In this document: in pieces, positions 5,522 through 6,408 of the stretch | Layout: every line of letters begins with the position of its first letter | Position numbering within the stretch: the stretch's first letter is position 1 | Assembly: GCA_002340515.1 (NCBI GenBank) | Contig: DDMF01000120.1 | Span: 1 to 6,408 of the forward strand | DNA: 6,408 nt | Source of the DNA: Rhodobacteraceae bacterium UBA2553 | GTDB taxonomy: Bacteria > Pseudomonadota > Alphaproteobacteria > Rhodobacterales > Rhodobacteraceae | Reading direction: 5' to 3' | Translations under genes and position numbers: made by a program | Notes under the pieces: model-generated | The model's input: the letters and a program-made list of their open reading frames with translations, nothing else | The model's database searches: none | Told to the model about the DNA's origin: nothing

Positions 5522-6408
5522 TTACACCGCAACCAGATGATTGTCCCACGACAGCATCTTAGTGCCCGCATCCGCATCGGCCCCGGACACCGGAATAAAC
5601 CGTTCCTGCCGCTGACGGCGATGCATCATGCCGCCGTCACAGGTGATCATCACCCCCCCGGTGCGCAGCTGCGCAGCCCCTGACGCGGTGCCATAGTGGT
5701 TGGATCCATCAGGGGCGGCGTGACGGTCAAAATACAGCACCGCGCCGCCCTTGGGTCCGGTCACAACAAAACTGTCATCCTCGCCGTCAATGGCGATCGA
5801 GCCCGCGTAGTTCTTCAGCGCCAATTCGTCTGGGTGTGAAATCAACTCCAACGCTTCACCGCGCCGGTGCCGCGCCACCATGGGCACGCGCGTCATCGGA
5901 TTCCCCTGCCATTGAAGCGCGATAACCACCGTTCCATTGGGCGAGATGTCCATGTGCCGGATCGAGTTTTGGTGCATGGCCCCCTCCATCTCCACCTGAT
6001 CCTCCACCGTGCCTTCGGCGGTCAGATAGGTCAGATTGGGGCGCATCGTCGGCAGGTTCAGCTTGCTGCGTGCCAAATCTGGATGGGTCTGAATGCCGCC
6101 GTTGGCCACAACAAACCCGCCATCGGAGCGGCGCAAAACCTCATGCGGGCCAATGCCGCCAGAGGGGATTTCGCCAATCCGCCTGTAGCCTGCGGTGACG
6201 TCCCAAACGCCCAGCACTCCGGCGGGGGCATCATAGTCATTTTCGGTTGTGAAAAGCGTTGTGCCATCCGCTGAGAACGCGCCGTGACCATAGAAATGAC
6301 GCCCCTCGGGGCTGTGCATCCGGGTGATTTCTGCCCCTGTTTCGCAATCCAGCACCACCGCAAACCGGCCCGGACGGCGGGCAAATCCCACCACTTCGGG
6401 GCGGCTGG
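5522..6408 (-). CDS. DUF1513 beta-propeller-type protein, N-terminus cut by window edge
   Basis: The reading frame stays open from the TAA at 5522-5524 to the right edge, giving about 294 C-terminal residues. Full-length DUF1513 (PF07433/COG3490) proteins are about 350-370 aa, so some 60-70 residues, usually including a Tat or Sec export signal, lie outside. The frame before the GTG at 6392-6394 still reads family sequence (SRPEVVGFARRPGRFAVV), so that codon is internal rather than a start. Repeated blade-like segments are visible: GHGAFSADGTTLFTTENDYD, IPSGGIGPHEVLRRSDG, VVANGGIQTHPDLARSKLNL, HQNSIRHMDISPNGTVV and a C-terminal MLSWDNHLVAV. These fit a WD40/YVTN-like propeller. The biochemical role is unknown. 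From memory, family members often sit with imelysin and di-heme peroxidase-like genes (COG3487-3489) in iron-linked periplasmic clusters; such partners would lie upstream, beyond 6408. Its 3' neighbour is the convergent GFA gene. Confidence 0.88.
   Translation of the reverse strand, partial: SRPEVVGFARRPGRFAVVLDCETGAEITRMHSPEGRHFYGHGAFSADGTTLFTTENDYDAPAGVLGVWDVTAGYRRIGEIPSGGIGPHEVLRRSDGGFVVANGGIQTHPDLARSKLNLPTMRPNLTYLTAEGTVEDQVEMEGAMHQNSIRHMDISPNGTVVIALQWQGNPMTRVPMVARHRRGEALELISHPDELALKNYAGSIAIDGEDDSFVVTGPKGGAVLYFDRHAAPDGSNHYGTASGAAQLRTGGVMITCDGGMMHRRQRQERFIPVSGADADAGTKMLSWDNHLVAV

Noticed and set aside
6392..6394. GTG as the start of the DUF1513 gene
   Set aside because: The upstream in-frame codons still encode family sequence (SRPEV), so the gene continues past the window edge.

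Overview
The window looks like ordinary chromosomal sequence from an alphaproteobacterium, most likely a marine Rhodobacteraceae (Roseobacter-type) species. Three things suggest this: moderately high GC with strong third-position G/C bias, the character of the encoded families (a Rhodobacteraceae-like D-glycerate dehydrogenase, a dimethylglycine/sarcosine dehydrogenase with a fused GcvT half, a DUF1513 protein), and AAGGGAG-type ribosome binding sites. This assignment is inferred from protein resemblance; no rRNA or other taxonomic marker is present. I see no insertion sequence, phage gene, tRNA, CRISPR array or other sign of recent transfer.

Layout, left to right: (1) an exported SH3-domain protein on the minus strand, cut by the left edge (1-463); (2) a 140-bp divergent intergenic region holding a perfect 15-bp dyad over a candidate -10 box; (3) a plus-strand 2-hydroxyacid (D-glycerate/glyoxylate-type) dehydrogenase (604-1590) followed by a strong rho-independent terminator; (4) a plus-strand 834-aa FAD- and folate-binding dimethylglycine/sarcosine dehydrogenase-type enzyme (1819-4323), transcribed alone; (5) a hairpin with U-tracts in both directions, serving that gene and the convergent minus-strand DUF937 protein (4401-4991); (6) a 140-bp divergent region with overlapping dyads; (7) a plus-strand small GFA-family zinc protein (5132-5506); (8) a convergent minus-strand DUF1513 beta-propeller-type protein that runs off the right edge (5522-6408). 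No gene-free stretch exceeds 300 bp.

The central genes could meet in one-carbon metabolism. Demethylation of dimethylglycine or sarcosine yields methylene-tetrahydrofolate (or formaldehyde) and glycine, which feed serine; hydroxypyruvate and glyoxylate downstream of serine and glycine are substrates for the dehydrogenase; GFA folds are historically tied to formaldehyde adducts. The genes are not one operon, since terminators separate them, so this link is inference only.

I found no convincing evidence of a new biological system. The points most worth a second look are the glycine at the position usually held by the catalytic glutamate in the 2-hydroxyacid dehydrogenase, the dyads in the two divergent promoter regions, and the duplicated architecture of the DUF937 protein.
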